The notes under the pieces are model-generated. The model did not search any database, was not told where the DNA came from, and worked only from the letters and a program-made list of their open reading frames with translations. A DNA stretch of 64,000 nucleotides from Woeseiaceae bacterium (GTDB lineage: Bacteria > Pseudomonadota > Gammaproteobacteria > Steroidobacterales > Woeseiaceae), in the NCBI GenBank assembly GCA_024640315.1, contig JAHEFF010000003.1, positions 62,001 through 126,000 on the forward strand, written 5' to 3'. Positions 30,901 through 39,927 of this stretch are shown here, in pieces. The translations under genes were made by a program, and so were the position numbers. Each line of letters starts with the position of its first letter. Position 1 is the first letter of the stretch.

Positions 30901-32961
30901 ATGAACCGAAACGCTGCACTAAAGAGACTGCTCGGCCCGAGAACCGTAGCGATGTTCGGTGGCAGAGCGGCTGCGGAGGCGATCAAGCAATGCCGTGCGG
31001 TCGGCTATGACGGCGAATTATGGGCCGTCAACCCGAATCGCGAAGAAATCAACGGCGTAACCTGTTTCAAATCGGCCGCCGACCTGCCGTCTCCGCCGGA
31101 TTCGAGTTTCATCGCCGCACCACCAGCCGTGTCGGTTGAGATTATTGCTGAACTTGCATCGCTTGGCGCCGGTGGCGCCGTTTGCTACGCGTCCGGTTTT
31201 GCCGAAATCGGTGCGCAGGGCGCCGAGCTGCAGGACAAGTTACGTGGAGCCTGTGGCGAGATGGCAGTCATAGGTCCCAACTGTCACGGCTTCCTGAATT
31301 ATCTCGATGGCGTGGCCCTCTGGCCCGACCAGCACGGCGGCGAGCGGGTCGACCGTGGCGTTGCACTGGTCACCCAAAGCGGCAACTTCGGAATCAATCT
31401 TTCCATGCAGCAGCGCGGCGTCGATCTGGGTTACGTCATCACAATTGGTAACAAAAGCTGCCTTGGCCTTCACGATTACATTGAGTTCCTTATCGGGGAT
31501 CCGCGAGTTACGGCGATCGGGCTGCACATCGAAGGCATCGACGATGTTCAGAGCTTCTCCATTGCAGCGATCAGGGCACTTGAAGCCGGTATTCCGATCG
31601 TCGCAATCAAGACCGGGCGCTCCGCTCGTGGCGCGGAAATCAACATGAGCCACACCGCCTCTCTCGCCGGAGAGGATCGGTTGTACGAGGCACTGTTCAG
31701 ACGCCTTGGAATTGCGAGATGCAACACCGTTGTACAGTTCCTCGAGACCCTCAAGTTTTTGTCCGGCGTCGGTGTATTGCCCGATAACACGCTGGGATCG
31801 ATGAGTTGCTCGGGCGGTGAAGCCTCGCTGATTGCAGACTGCGCGGATTCGGTCGGACTTGAAATGCCCTTACTGACACCTGCATCGGCAGCCGAATTGA
31901 CCAACATCCTCGGGCCGAAGGTGCCGTTATCCAATCCGCTCGACTACCACACCTATGCGTGGGGTGACCATGAGAAACTGAAAGACTGTTTTTCTGCGAT
32001 GCTCAGGAATCAATTCGCGTGCACCATTCTCGTACTCGACTATCCAACCCGGCCTACTGCTGATACCTCGAAATGGGAAGTCGCCGAACACGCATTGACT
32101 GAAGCCATTGCCGAAACGGGCGAGCGAGCGGTCATCGTGTCCACATTGCCGGAAACCATGCCCGCAGGGGCTCGCCAGCGCCTGAAAGCCGCCGGTATTA
32201 CGCCGATGCAGGGCCTGGACGAATGCCTGTCTGCGATTCGCACGGCGGCAACGATTGGTCGGGCACAGCAGGAAGCCGGAAACACGCTTCCGTTGCTCGA
32301 ACCCGTTGCAATCAAAGGAGAGATACATAACCTCGACGAGTGGCAAAGCAAATTGGAGCTTTCCGGTTATGGCCTGCAGGTGCCGGAGGGTCGGATGTGT
32401 GGTCGTGACGAGACGGTAGACGCGGCGGAAGCGCTGGGGTATCCCGTGGTTCTCAAGGTCGTCTCCGGAGACATCGCACATAAGAGCGAAATTGGCGGAG
32501 TCGCCGTCAATCTCGGCAATGCCGCGGCAGTCGCCACTGCCACCGGCAAGATGGCGGAGGGCTTCGACAGCTTTCTCGTCGAGAAGATGGTCGGCCCCAC
32601 TGTCGCGGAGATCATCATCGGCGTCAGTCGCGATAGAACTTTCGGCCTGACCCTTCTGCTCGGTGCAGGCGGTATCATGGTCGAGCTACTTGATGATACC
32701 GCCTCGCTCCTGCTCCCTGTTCAGCGGCACGAGATCGAGGCTGCAATAAGAGGACTCAAAATCGCCAGGCTCATCGAATCATTCCGCGGCGCCAGCAAGG
32801 GGGATTTCGATGCGTTGGTAGACGCTGCGGCGGCTGTCGCCGAGTATGCAGTCGAGCATAACGACAAACTTGCCGAGCTGGACATCAATCCACTGATCGT
32901 ATTGCCGGACGGTGCGATTGCTGTCGACGCGTATATTCGCAGAAGCGACGACAGAACGTAG
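30901..32961 (+). CDS. Acyl-CoA synthetase (NDP-forming type), CoA-binding plus ATP-grasp fusion
   Basis: 686 aa, with alpha and beta halves of ADP-forming acetyl-CoA synthetase in one chain. Residues about 5-130 are a CoA-binding Rossmann domain, about 140-450 two flavodoxin-like succinyl-CoA-ligase domains with the phospho-His loop NMSHTASLAGED (about residue 251), and about 470-680 an ATP-grasp domain. It makes an acyl-CoA from acid, CoA and NTP. In this operon it would activate gamma-butyrobetaine or crotonobetaine, the job done by the AMP-forming CaiC in E. coli. No CaiB-type CoA-transferase is present nearby. Confidence 0.88.
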   Translation: MNRNAALKRLLGPRTVAMFGGRAAAEAIKQCRAVGYDGELWAVNPNREEINGVTCFKSAADLPSPPDSSFIAAPPAVSVEIIAELASLGAGGAVCYASGFAEIGAQGAELQDKLRGACGEMAVIGPNCHGFLNYLDGVALWPDQHGGERVDRGVALVTQSGNFGINLSMQQRGVDLGYVITIGNKSCLGLHDYIEFLIGDPRVTAIGLHIEGIDDVQSFSIAAIRALEAGIPIVAIKTGRSARGAEINMSHTASLAGEDRLYEALFRRLGIARCNTVVQFLETLKFLSGVGVLPDNTLGSMSCSGGEASLIADCADSVGLEMPLLTPASAAELTNILGPKVPLSNPLDYHTYAWGDHEKLKDCFSAMLRNQFACTILVLDYPTRPTADTSKWEVAEHALTEAIAETGERAVIVSTLPETMPAGARQRLKAAGITPMQGLDECLSAIRTAATIGRAQQEAGNTLPLLEPVAIKGEIHNLDEWQSKLELSGYGLQVPEGRMCGRDETVDAAEALGYPVVLKVVSGDIAHKSEIGGVAVNLGNAAAVATATGKMAEGFDSFLVEKMVGPTVAEIIIGVSRDRTFGLTLLLGAGGIMVELLDDTASLLLPVQRHEIEAAIRGLKIARLIESFRGASKGDFDALVDAAAAVAEYAVEHNDKLAELDINPLIVLPDGAIAVDAYIRRSDDRT

Positions 32962-32969
32962 GAAGAATC

Positions 32970-33216
32970 ATGGCGAACCAATACCACGCGTTATCGACAT
33001 TACCCACACAACAAAGCCACGTCGTCGGTGATCCGTCCGACCTGGAAACCCAGCTCGGTCCGCTTGTCCCTCGCGAGCATTACGAAAAGCTACTGGGTTA
33101 TCTGTCCGCTGCATGCAAAACGGGCGCAAGACATTTCGTGGTACCGAGGCCATCGAGCACCAAGCACTGGTAAAAACCGTGTACGCCAATCTCGGCGAAG
33201 TGCCGAAAACTTACTG
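32970..33216 (+). pseudogene. Aldehyde dehydrogenase remnant
   Basis: A short frame (32970-33173) contains VGDPSDLETQLGPLVPREHYEKLLGYLSAAC split around residue 20-50; this resembles the segment of NAD aldehyde dehydrogenases just past the catalytic Cys (pattern GDP-D-TQ-GPLV...). Nothing of the NAD domain or the catalytic Cys remains. A second frame, from about 33131 to the TGA at 33214-33216, reads AIEHQALVKTVYANLGEV and looks coding, suggesting a frameshift or a fused leftover of another gene. It lies between the CoA synthetase and a phosphodiesterase-like gene. A decayed trimethylaminobutyraldehyde or betaine aldehyde dehydrogenase would fit the setting, but this is a guess. Confidence 0.55.
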
Positions 33217-33239
33217 AAAAAAGCAAGGGGCACGACAAC

Positions 33240-34208
33240 ATGAACAGAACATTTCTTTCGGTACTGGCAGCTTGCAGTCTGCTTGTGGCATGCGGCACGA
33301 AAAATGGGCCGGCTGCGCCCAAGGCAGTTTTCATTATCGTGGACGGGATTGCAGCGGATGTTATCGAGAGTACGCCGACTCCGAATCTCGATAACATCGC
33401 AGGGATCGGCGGCTATGCGCGAGCATACGTCGGCGGCGAAGCCGGTGGAGAATCGGAAAGCCCGACAGTCTCGGCCGTTGGCTACAACAGCCTCCTCACC
33501 GGAACCTGGGCGAACAAGCACAATGTGTACGACAACGACGTGGATAGCCCGAATTATGCCTATTGGGATATCTTTCGAATTGCCAAAGCACACAATCCCT
33601 CGCTGAGAACGGCAATCTTCTCGACCTGGACCGACAACCGTACCAAGCTTCTGGGCGACGGACTCGCAGAGGCTGGCGGATCGAAGCTGGACTACTACGC
33701 CGACGGCTATGAACTGGACACAGCTCGGTTTCCCCATGACGACGCCGGCGAATACATCCGCATGATCGACGAAGTCGTCGTGGCAGAGGCGGCTCAACAC
33801 ATCCGCGAGAACGGCCCGGATCTATCCTGGGTGTATCTCGAGCACACTGACTGGATCGCGCACGAAGTTGGCGACTCATCCGAACAGACCCTCGCGGTTC
33901 GGGGTGTGGATGAGCAAATCGGGAAAATCTGGGCCGCGATCAATGCGCGACAGTCGGCACACGATGAGGACTGGCTAATCGTCGTAACGACCGATCACGG
34001 CCGCGATGCAGAAACCGGCAAAGACCACGGTGGACAGTCCGAAAGAGAACGCACAACCTGGATCGTCACCAACAGCAACCGCCTGAACGCTCATTTCGAC
34101 GAGATACCGGGCATCGTCGACATCCTTCCTTCCATTGCGACACACCTGAACATCAGCATTCCGGCACCAGTCCAGGCGCAACTTGACGGGCAATCATTTA
34201 TCGACTGA
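33240..34208 (+). CDS. Alkaline-phosphatase-superfamily lipoprotein (nucleotide pyrophosphatase/phosphodiesterase-like)
   Basis: 322 aa from ATG 33240 with AAGGGG about 9 bases upstream. The lipobox is LLVAC (residues 14-18). The metal-dependent phosphodiesterase fold is indicated by FIIVDGIAAD (first Asp, about residue 35), SPTVSAVGYNSLLTG (possible Thr/Ser nucleophile, about 80), HTDWIAHE (about 205) and TTDHGRD...DHGG (about 255). It would cleave phosphate mono- or diesters in the periplasm or at the outer membrane. Given the nearby choline-dehydrogenase-like gene, release of choline from phospho-compounds is one idea; no sequence feature proves it. Confidence 0.85.
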   Translation: MNRTFLSVLAACSLLVACGTKNGPAAPKAVFIIVDGIAADVIESTPTPNLDNIAGIGGYARAYVGGEAGGESESPTVSAVGYNSLLTGTWANKHNVYDNDVDSPNYAYWDIFRIAKAHNPSLRTAIFSTWTDNRTKLLGDGLAEAGGSKLDYYADGYELDTARFPHDDAGEYIRMIDEVVVAEAAQHIRENGPDLSWVYLEHTDWIAHEVGDSSEQTLAVRGVDEQIGKIWAAINARQSAHDEDWLIVVTTDHGRDAETGKDHGGQSERERTTWIVTNSNRLNAHFDEIPGIVDILPSIATHLNISIPAPVQAQLDGQSFID

Positions 34209-34272
34209 CGGCGTGATGCTTTAGACTGGCACCGGTTCGCAGGACAACCTTACAGGATCGTATCCGAGAGAC

Positions 34273-35520
34273 ATGCTGGTAAACGTCGACAGGAAGAGAC
34301 TTTCAGTTTACCTGCAGGTGATCTTGCTGGCGCTGGCCGCATCAGTGATCTACAGCGCACCTTATCTCAGGCAACTTTTCAAAACCTCACTGCTCGATGC
34401 TTTCTCACTCACTGAGACACAGCTTGGCAACCTGAGCAGTATGTACGCGATCTGCTCCATCATCTGTTACCTGCCGGGTGGCTGGCTCGCAGATCGTGTG
34501 GCGCCGCGAATTCTTGTCATCATTGCACTTTTCTCCAGCGCCGCCACGTTTGCCTGGTACGCAACGATACCGGGTTACCCTGCACTCCTGATCATTCACG
34601 GCCTGTGGGGCGTCATCGGCGTCGGCATTCTGTGGGCGGCAATGTTCAAGCACATTCGCCTGCTCGCTGGCGGAGACGAACAAGGGCGCATGTTCGGCGC
34701 ACTCGAGGGTGCGCGGGGACTATTTGAGGCCATCCTGCTCACGGTAGCCACTTTTGTTTTCACGCTATTTGCCACCCGCAAACTCGGCATGATTAACGTC
34801 ATTGTCATCTATGCCGTAGTCGCCACCGCACTCGGCTTCCTGATGCTCTTCATGAAGAACGCAACCGGGGCGTCAAGCGACAAGCCTGCCGAACCAATAC
34901 GCCTTGCTGACGTATTGTCAATCGTCAAGCAGCCAGCCGTCTGGTTGTTGTGCATCATCCTGACCGCGGTCTACCACCTGTTCTGGGCGACGATTGAGTT
35001 TCCGAGCTTTGCTGAGACCGCCGGTTTCGGCATGCCACTTGCGGCCGCCACCGCGCTCGGCGCGACCAAGCTCTGGATGCGACCTTTCGGTGGCGTCCTC
35101 GGCGGCATGATTGGTGACCGAATCACCAACGCCAAACTGATGACGTGGCTGTTCCTCGCCGGCATCATCTGCTGCCTGTACCTGGCGCTTATGGACACGT
35201 CGCCGGAGATGCGCTGGACGCTTTGGGTTTTCATTATTCCATTCGGTCTGCTTGTTTATGCGGCACGGGGCATATTCTGGGCGTTGCTCTATGATTGCCC
35301 CTTGCCGACACGCGTACTCGGCACAGCAATCGGATTTATTTCCATCATGGGATACAGCTCCGATGCTTATATCCCACAGGTCGCCGCCTACCTTCATGGC
35401 ACCTACTCGACCGCATCGGCGTACCAGTGGTTCTTTGCCTATGTAGCAACTGCAAGTGCCATCGGGATGACCGCGTCCTGGATGCTGGGTCGAATCTCCA
35501 GGCCCGCGGACGCCGGCTGA
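34273..35520 (+). CDS. Major facilitator superfamily transporter
   Basis: 415 aa with about 12 hydrophobic helices, beginning around residues 13-30 ([15 protein letters not shown]). The MFS loop-2/3 signature region [11 protein letters not shown] lies near residue 75, and [12 protein letters not shown] near 150 resembles MFS motif regions. It is an inner-membrane transporter of unknown substrate. It lies 5 bases ahead of the GMC oxidoreductase and 64 bases after the phosphodiesterase-like gene, so uptake of the dehydrogenase's substrate is a reasonable inference. Confidence 0.9.
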   Translation: MLVNVDRKRLSVYLQVILLALAASVIYSAPYLRQLFKTSLLDAFSLTETQLGNLSSMYAICSIICYLPGGWLADRVAPRILVIIALFSSAATFAWYATIPGYPALLIIHGLWGVIGVGILWAAMFKHIRLLAGGDEQGRMFGALEGARGLFEAILLTVATFVFTLFATRKLGMINVIVIYAVVATALGFLMLFMKNATGASSDKPAEPIRLADVLSIVKQPAVWLLCIILTAVYHLFWATIEFPSFAETAGFGMPLAAATALGATKLWMRPFGGVLGGMIGDRITNAKLMTWLFLAGIICCLYLALMDTSPEMRWTLWVFIIPFGLLVYAARGIFWALLYDCPLPTRVLGTAIGFISIMGYSSDAYIPQVAAYLHGTYSTASAYQWFFAYVATASAIGMTASWMLGRISRPADAG

Positions 35521-35525
35521 AGTCG

Positions 35526-37214
35526 ATGACGGAGTTCGATTACATTATCGTCGGGGCAGGGTCTGCCGGGTGTGTGCTCGCCAACCGGCTCAGCGAGGAT
35601 CCGGACACTTCGGTTCTGCTTCTTGAAGCTGGCGGATCCGATCGCAGCATCTTCATCCGCATGCCGACCGCGTTGTCTATTCCAATGAACATGGACGCGT
35701 TCAACTGGGGCTACGAGAGCCGGCCTGAGCCTTTCCTGGACGGGCGTCAGATGGATTGTCCGCGCGGCCGGGTTCTCGGCGGTTCGTCCTCGATCAACGG
35801 CATGGTTTACGTTCGAGGCCATCCTTACGACTTCAACCAATGGCAGGAACTCGGGGCAGCGGGCTGGGGCTATGACGACTGTCTGCCCTACTTCCGCAAG
35901 TCGGAAAGCTGGATGAACGGCAGTGACCAGTACCGTGGCGGCGAAGGTCCTCTCGCGACGTGCAATGGCAATGGAATGCGCAATCCCTTGTACCGGGCAT
36001 TCATCGAAGCCGGACGCGAGGCCGGTTACCCGGTGACGGAAGATTACAACGGGTTTCAGCAGGAGGGCTTTGGCGCAATGCACATGACGGTCAGGAACGG
36101 CGTTCGTTGCTCGACGTCGCTCGCCTACCTGCGCCCCGCCCTGGGCCGACACAATCTGGCAGTAACAAAGAAGGTGTCGGTCAATCGGATCGTGCTTGAT
36201 GGCAGAAAGGCCACCGGCGTCGTTTACTCGGCGGGCGGCGCGGACCACACGGTCAATGCGCGCGCCGAAGTCATCGTCTGCGCAGGTTCAATCGGATCAC
36301 CGTTGCTGCTGCAACGCTCCGGCATCGGACCCGGTAATGTATTGCAGAACGCCGGTGTCGAGGTGGCTCACGATCTGCCCGGCGTCGGCGAGAACCTTCA
36401 GGATCACCTGGAGGTTTATTTTCAGTATCGCTGTAAAGAGCCCATTACCCTGAATTCGAAACTCGGCCTGTTCAGCAAAGCCATGATCGGTAGCCGATGG
36501 CTTCTCAACAAATCAGGACTGGGGGCCACCAACCATTTCGAGTCATGTGCATTCATTCGCTCGCGGCCCGGTGTTCAGTGGCCTGACATACAGTTTCACT
36601 TTCTGCCCGCAGCAATGCGCTACGATGGGCGAGCCGCATTCGACGGGCATGGTTTCCAGGTGCATGTAGGGCCCAACAAACCGGCCAGCCGGGGTCATGT
36701 CCGGCTCACTGGCGCCGCCATCGATGCGTCACCCGACATTTGCTTTAACTACCTGTCGGCGGATCAGGATCGTGCCGACTGGCGCACTTGCCTAAGGCTG
36801 ACCCGCGAGATCCTGGGTCAGCCGGCGATGGACCGGTATCGCGGTGATGAGATTCAGCCTGCGATCGATCTCAACGCACATGACGATGTCGATCGGTGGG
36901 TGCGACAGAACGTCGAAAGCGCCTATCACCCTTCTTGCACCTGTAAGATCGGTGCGGACGACGATCCGATGGCGGTGCTGAGTCCGGATTGCCGGGTGCG
37001 CGGCATCGACGGCTTGCGTGTTGCCGATTCGTCGATCTTCCCGGTCATAACGAACGGCAACCTGAACGCACCGACCATCATGGCGGCCGAAAAGGCAGCC
37101 GACATGATTCGCGGCAAGCCGGCACTGAATGAAGACGCAGACTGCTGGATCGACGAGCAATGGCGCGAACGACAACGCACCAGCGCACCGGCCCGCGACA
37201 TCACAGACAAATAA
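35526..37214 (+). CDS. GMC-family FAD oxidoreductase, choline-dehydrogenase-like
   Basis: 562 aa from ATG 35526; a longer in-frame reading back to 35295 only overlaps the MFS gene. The FAD motif [18 protein letters not shown] is at residue 5, GMC signature 1 ([18 protein letters not shown]) about 80, and signature 2 ([16 protein letters not shown]) about 255. The C-terminal active-site region [11 protein letters not shown] (His about residue 465) and [17 protein letters not shown] complete the family. The length and these segments match BetA. It may oxidise choline to betaine aldehyde or glycine betaine, which would join the pathway; other alcohols are possible. Confidence 0.88.
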   Translation: MTEFDYIIVGAGSAGCVLANRLSEDPDTSVLLLEAGGSDRSIFIRMPTALSIPMNMDAFNWGYESRPEPFLDGRQMDCPRGRVLGGSSSINGMVYVRGHPYDFNQWQELGAAGWGYDDCLPYFRKSESWMNGSDQYRGGEGPLATCNGNGMRNPLYRAFIEAGREAGYPVTEDYNGFQQEGFGAMHMTVRNGVRCSTSLAYLRPALGRHNLAVTKKVSVNRIVLDGRKATGVVYSAGGADHTVNARAEVIVCAGSIGSPLLLQRSGIGPGNVLQNAGVEVAHDLPGVGENLQDHLEVYFQYRCKEPITLNSKLGLFSKAMIGSRWLLNKSGLGATNHFESCAFIRSRPGVQWPDIQFHFLPAAMRYDGRAAFDGHGFQVHVGPNKPASRGHVRLTGAAIDASPDICFNYLSADQDRADWRTCLRLTREILGQPAMDRYRGDEIQPAIDLNAHDDVDRWVRQNVESAYHPSCTCKIGADDDPMAVLSPDCRVRGIDGLRVADSSIFPVITNGNLNAPTIMAAEKAADMIRGKPALNEDADCWIDEQWRERQRTSAPARDITDK

Positions 37215-37226
37215 GAGGGGGTTCGC

Positions 37227-38741
37227 TTGAGTTATTCAATCAGAAGCATAACAACTGGCATTATGATGCTGGCGCTGGCGGCCTGCGGGAGCGAGTCGCA
37301 GGATACTGCCACGACCCAAACCCCCGAATCTGTGCCTGCGCATGCAACACCGTTCGCCGTTGGCTCCAGCACATTCTTCATTCACGATGAAACCCGCCCT
37401 TACGACAGCGTCAATGGTATCAACGAAGGTATCAGGACTTTGCTTACCGAAATCTGGTACCCGGTAGACCATGACGTTGCCGAGTCGGGACCCTACAGGC
37501 GTGCCACCTATGGCGACTACGTCTTCGGTGACCGGGATGTCCATCGTCTGATGATGACCAGGACAACCTTTTTCCACATGACATCGGATACGGTTCGCGA
37601 GGGCGTCACTGCCGAACAGATTGAAGCGGCCATCGATGAACTCTTCCTGCGCGAGCGAGGCAGTGTCATTGATGCACCCGTCGCGGACGTCGGCCATGGG
37701 CTACCCGTTGTCGTAATGAGCCACGGCGACGCCGGCAGCCGTTACAACATGCAGTCCGTCACCGAATATCTAGCCGCTCATGGCTACCTGGTCATCGCAC
37801 CCGAGCACACCGGCAATTCCCCCTATTCCCTGACCGGCCGCGATCCGGCATTCGACAGTGACCCGGAATTCCGGGAAGCGATGGCAGGGGTAATGCCGCA
37901 CCTTGCCGAACTGGGGACGTACGGCCAGGAAGAAAACTACGGGCAGAGTTACACGCCCTTGTCTTCGGGACGAGGCTCGGTCGAATTCCTGCAAAGCCTG
38001 GATCGCTCCCTGCTGCAGCGGCTTAATGATCTTCGTGCAGCGCTCAGGGAACTCGACCGAATGAACGAGGAAGGTTTCGCTGGCGCGGGACCAGGCGCGC
38101 TGAATCTCGAACGCATCGGCCTGACAGGCCGCTCCTTCGGCGGCGGCACCACCTTGATGGGGCTGTCAATGGAACCACGATTTACAGCCGGTTTCGCCGT
38201 TGTTCCGCCCGGCTGGGCCGACACGAGGCCTGCGCTTCCGGCGGAAATACTCGTTCCGGCGAGCGAAGAATCCGTAATATTGTCGGCAGAAGGGCCCTTC
38301 CCGCTAACCACTATTTCCAAGCCGACCGTGCTTCTTAGCGGAGCCGAAGACTCGCTGATTATCGGGCTCGCGGCGCAGGTGGCGGAAATGAGCGGCACCG
38401 ACGCGCCAAGCGCAGAAAACCCGCACCCGCTATTGCGGCAGGCTTTCGAGGCAACGGACTCCCCGGTCATCTGGGGCTTGCTGGCGGACTCCAATCACGC
38501 CACTTTCGGCGTGTCGGGCGGTTACTGGTGGCCCGACCTGAAACCCAACACGCAGGCGCGCACTTTCGATCCGGACACGGAGTTTGAATTGATTCCGCCA
38601 TCGATTGCACACGATATGCAACGGGAACTGGCGCTTGCATTTTTTGACCTGACGATTCGCGAAGACGCGTCAGCAAAATCTCGCTTGCTGGAAAATCGCT
38701 ATCGTGGCGCAGGACTCATCATTGAGTCCCGCAACTTCTAG
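37227..38741 (+). CDS. Alpha/beta hydrolase lipoprotein, platelet-activating-factor-acetylhydrolase-like
   Basis: 504 aa. TTG 37227 is taken as start because AAGAGGGGG precedes it by about 5 bases and it provides a full lipoprotein signal (lipobox LAAC, residues 17-20); ATG 37263 would cut the signal short. The GxSxG nucleophile lies in LTGRSFGGGT (about residue 300), an oxyanion-type VVVMSHGDAGS about 168, and a candidate His in SNHATFG about 420. The family hydrolyses short acyl esters of phospholipids or similar. The gene follows the GMC gene by 12 bases and is likely in the same transcript. Confidence 0.82.
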   Translation: MSYSIRSITTGIMMLALAACGSESQDTATTQTPESVPAHATPFAVGSSTFFIHDETRPYDSVNGINEGIRTLLTEIWYPVDHDVAESGPYRRATYGDYVFGDRDVHRLMMTRTTFFHMTSDTVREGVTAEQIEAAIDELFLRERGSVIDAPVADVGHGLPVVVMSHGDAGSRYNMQSVTEYLAAHGYLVIAPEHTGNSPYSLTGRDPAFDSDPEFREAMAGVMPHLAELGTYGQEENYGQSYTPLSSGRGSVEFLQSLDRSLLQRLNDLRAALRELDRMNEEGFAGAGPGALNLERIGLTGRSFGGGTTLMGLSMEPRFTAGFAVVPPGWADTRPALPAEILVPASEESVILSAEGPFPLTTISKPTVLLSGAEDSLIIGLAAQVAEMSGTDAPSAENPHPLLRQAFEATDSPVIWGLLADSNHATFGVSGGYWWPDLKPNTQARTFDPDTEFELIPPSIAHDMQRELALAFFDLTIREDASAKSRLLENRYRGAGLIIESRNF

Positions 38742-38770
38742 CCTGAAAGACGCATAGTGATAAAGCCTTC

Positions 38771-39895
38771 ATGACCCTGATTCTGTCCATCGCCATTATC
38801 ATCACGATGCTTACGTCGCTAGTCCTGGTAGCGCGCTGGTACAACCTGCGCTGCGAGGGCCCGCTACCAGCACCGCTATTCACATTTATCGCCATTTTGT
38901 TTACATCGGGACTGGACGTCGGCCTGATCATGTTCCCGCTGGTCGATTTTGAAGCCTATGCAAGTGAAGAAGCCTACTCCTTCACCAACCCCCTCGCGTT
39001 CGAGTTTGGTTTCTGGGGATTCCTGGTATGGGGTTTTTATTTTCTGACGACGTTTTATTTCTGCATTGTCGAGCCAAAGCTCAAGCTGTTCGAGATACCG
39101 ATAATCAAGTTCATCAACAACGTCATTATCATCGGCACCTGTGCCTTCACGGGCTACCTCTTTCTTATATACCTGCCCAGTTACATCGAAGGCATCAGCG
39201 ATACATTCCGATTTGCGCTTGTTGCACTGGTCGTACTCATGGCTGCGTTGTCAAGCACACATATCCGTTTCATCGCAATTTTGAGCGTTTCTTCGACCTG
39301 GCTGTTCTTTTTACTGATTGCCGGTGTCTGGTTTTCCTCCGGCATGGGTGTGACGGGATTTCTGCAGTCAGCTTCGAACATCAGCGGCTACTTTGAAAAC
39401 ATTCAACGCTTTGTCCTGCCTGTCAGCGACTATCACCAGTTCTACCTGTACTGGTGGTTTGCATGGAGCATCATGATTGGCCAGTTCGTGGCCCGATTTG
39501 CCGGAGGCCTCAAAGCCTGGCAGTTGCTACTGGCACTTTTGGTTGTGCCGTCCATCCCGATCGCAATCTGGTTTTCGGTGCTTTACTACTATTTCGTCAA
39601 TGACCTGGTCATCAGTGACTTCTGGCGCATCAGCATGATCGTCGTCGGCGTCATCTTCGTCGTGAACTCACTCGACTCGCTGATTCGCCTGTACACGCGT
39701 AACCTGAACCTGACGGTTGACCGACTTGGTTTGAAAAAATATATCACCGGCAACTGGGCGGCATTGTTTGGCCTCGTTCTGCTCTACCAGTTCACGCCGC
39801 TCGAGATCGAGTGGGTTGGTGTCGTCGTTATCGGTCTCTATGCAGCTGTCTACGCCCTGACATTCAAGCGCCGCCGCGAGTTAGCGATCGGTTGA
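38771..39895 (+). CDS. Short, divergent BCCT-like polytopic membrane protein
   Basis: 374 aa with about 11 hydrophobic segments. I read it as a distant betaine/choline/carnitine transporter relative: LYWWFAWSIMIGQFVARFAG (about residue 225) followed by LLVVPSIPIAIWFSV (about 255) parallels the BCCT stretch FYWAWW...FVGMFIARIS plus the next helix, and NSLDSL (about 300) parallels TSADSG. Near residue 40, FTSGLDVGLIMFPLVD sits where BCCTs have the GxGxGLxxxGxxEP motif, but most of its glycines are gone. It is over 100 residues shorter than ordinary BCCTs and seems to lack the first helices. It may be a transporter with changed substrate or a non-transporting derivative. No other family fits better by eye. 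Confidence 0.6.
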   Translation: MTLILSIAIIITMLTSLVLVARWYNLRCEGPLPAPLFTFIAILFTSGLDVGLIMFPLVDFEAYASEEAYSFTNPLAFEFGFWGFLVWGFYFLTTFYFCIVEPKLKLFEIPIIKFINNVIIIGTCAFTGYLFLIYLPSYIEGISDTFRFALVALVVLMAALSSTHIRFIAILSVSSTWLFFLLIAGVWFSSGMGVTGFLQSASNISGYFENIQRFVLPVSDYHQFYLYWWFAWSIMIGQFVARFAGGLKAWQLLLALLVVPSIPIAIWFSVLYYYFVNDLVISDFWRISMIVVGVIFVVNSLDSLIRLYTRNLNLTVDRLGLKKYITGNWAALFGLVLLYQFTPLEIEWVGVVVIGLYAAVYALTFKRRRELAIG

Positions 39896-39927
39896 TCGAT
39901 CAGGTAACAACGCAAAGGAAGAGTGAA

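Noticed and set aside
35295..35525. Upstream extension of the GMC oxidoreductase frame
   Set aside because: It overlaps the MFS gene out of frame; FAD-fold similarity starts right after ATG 35526.
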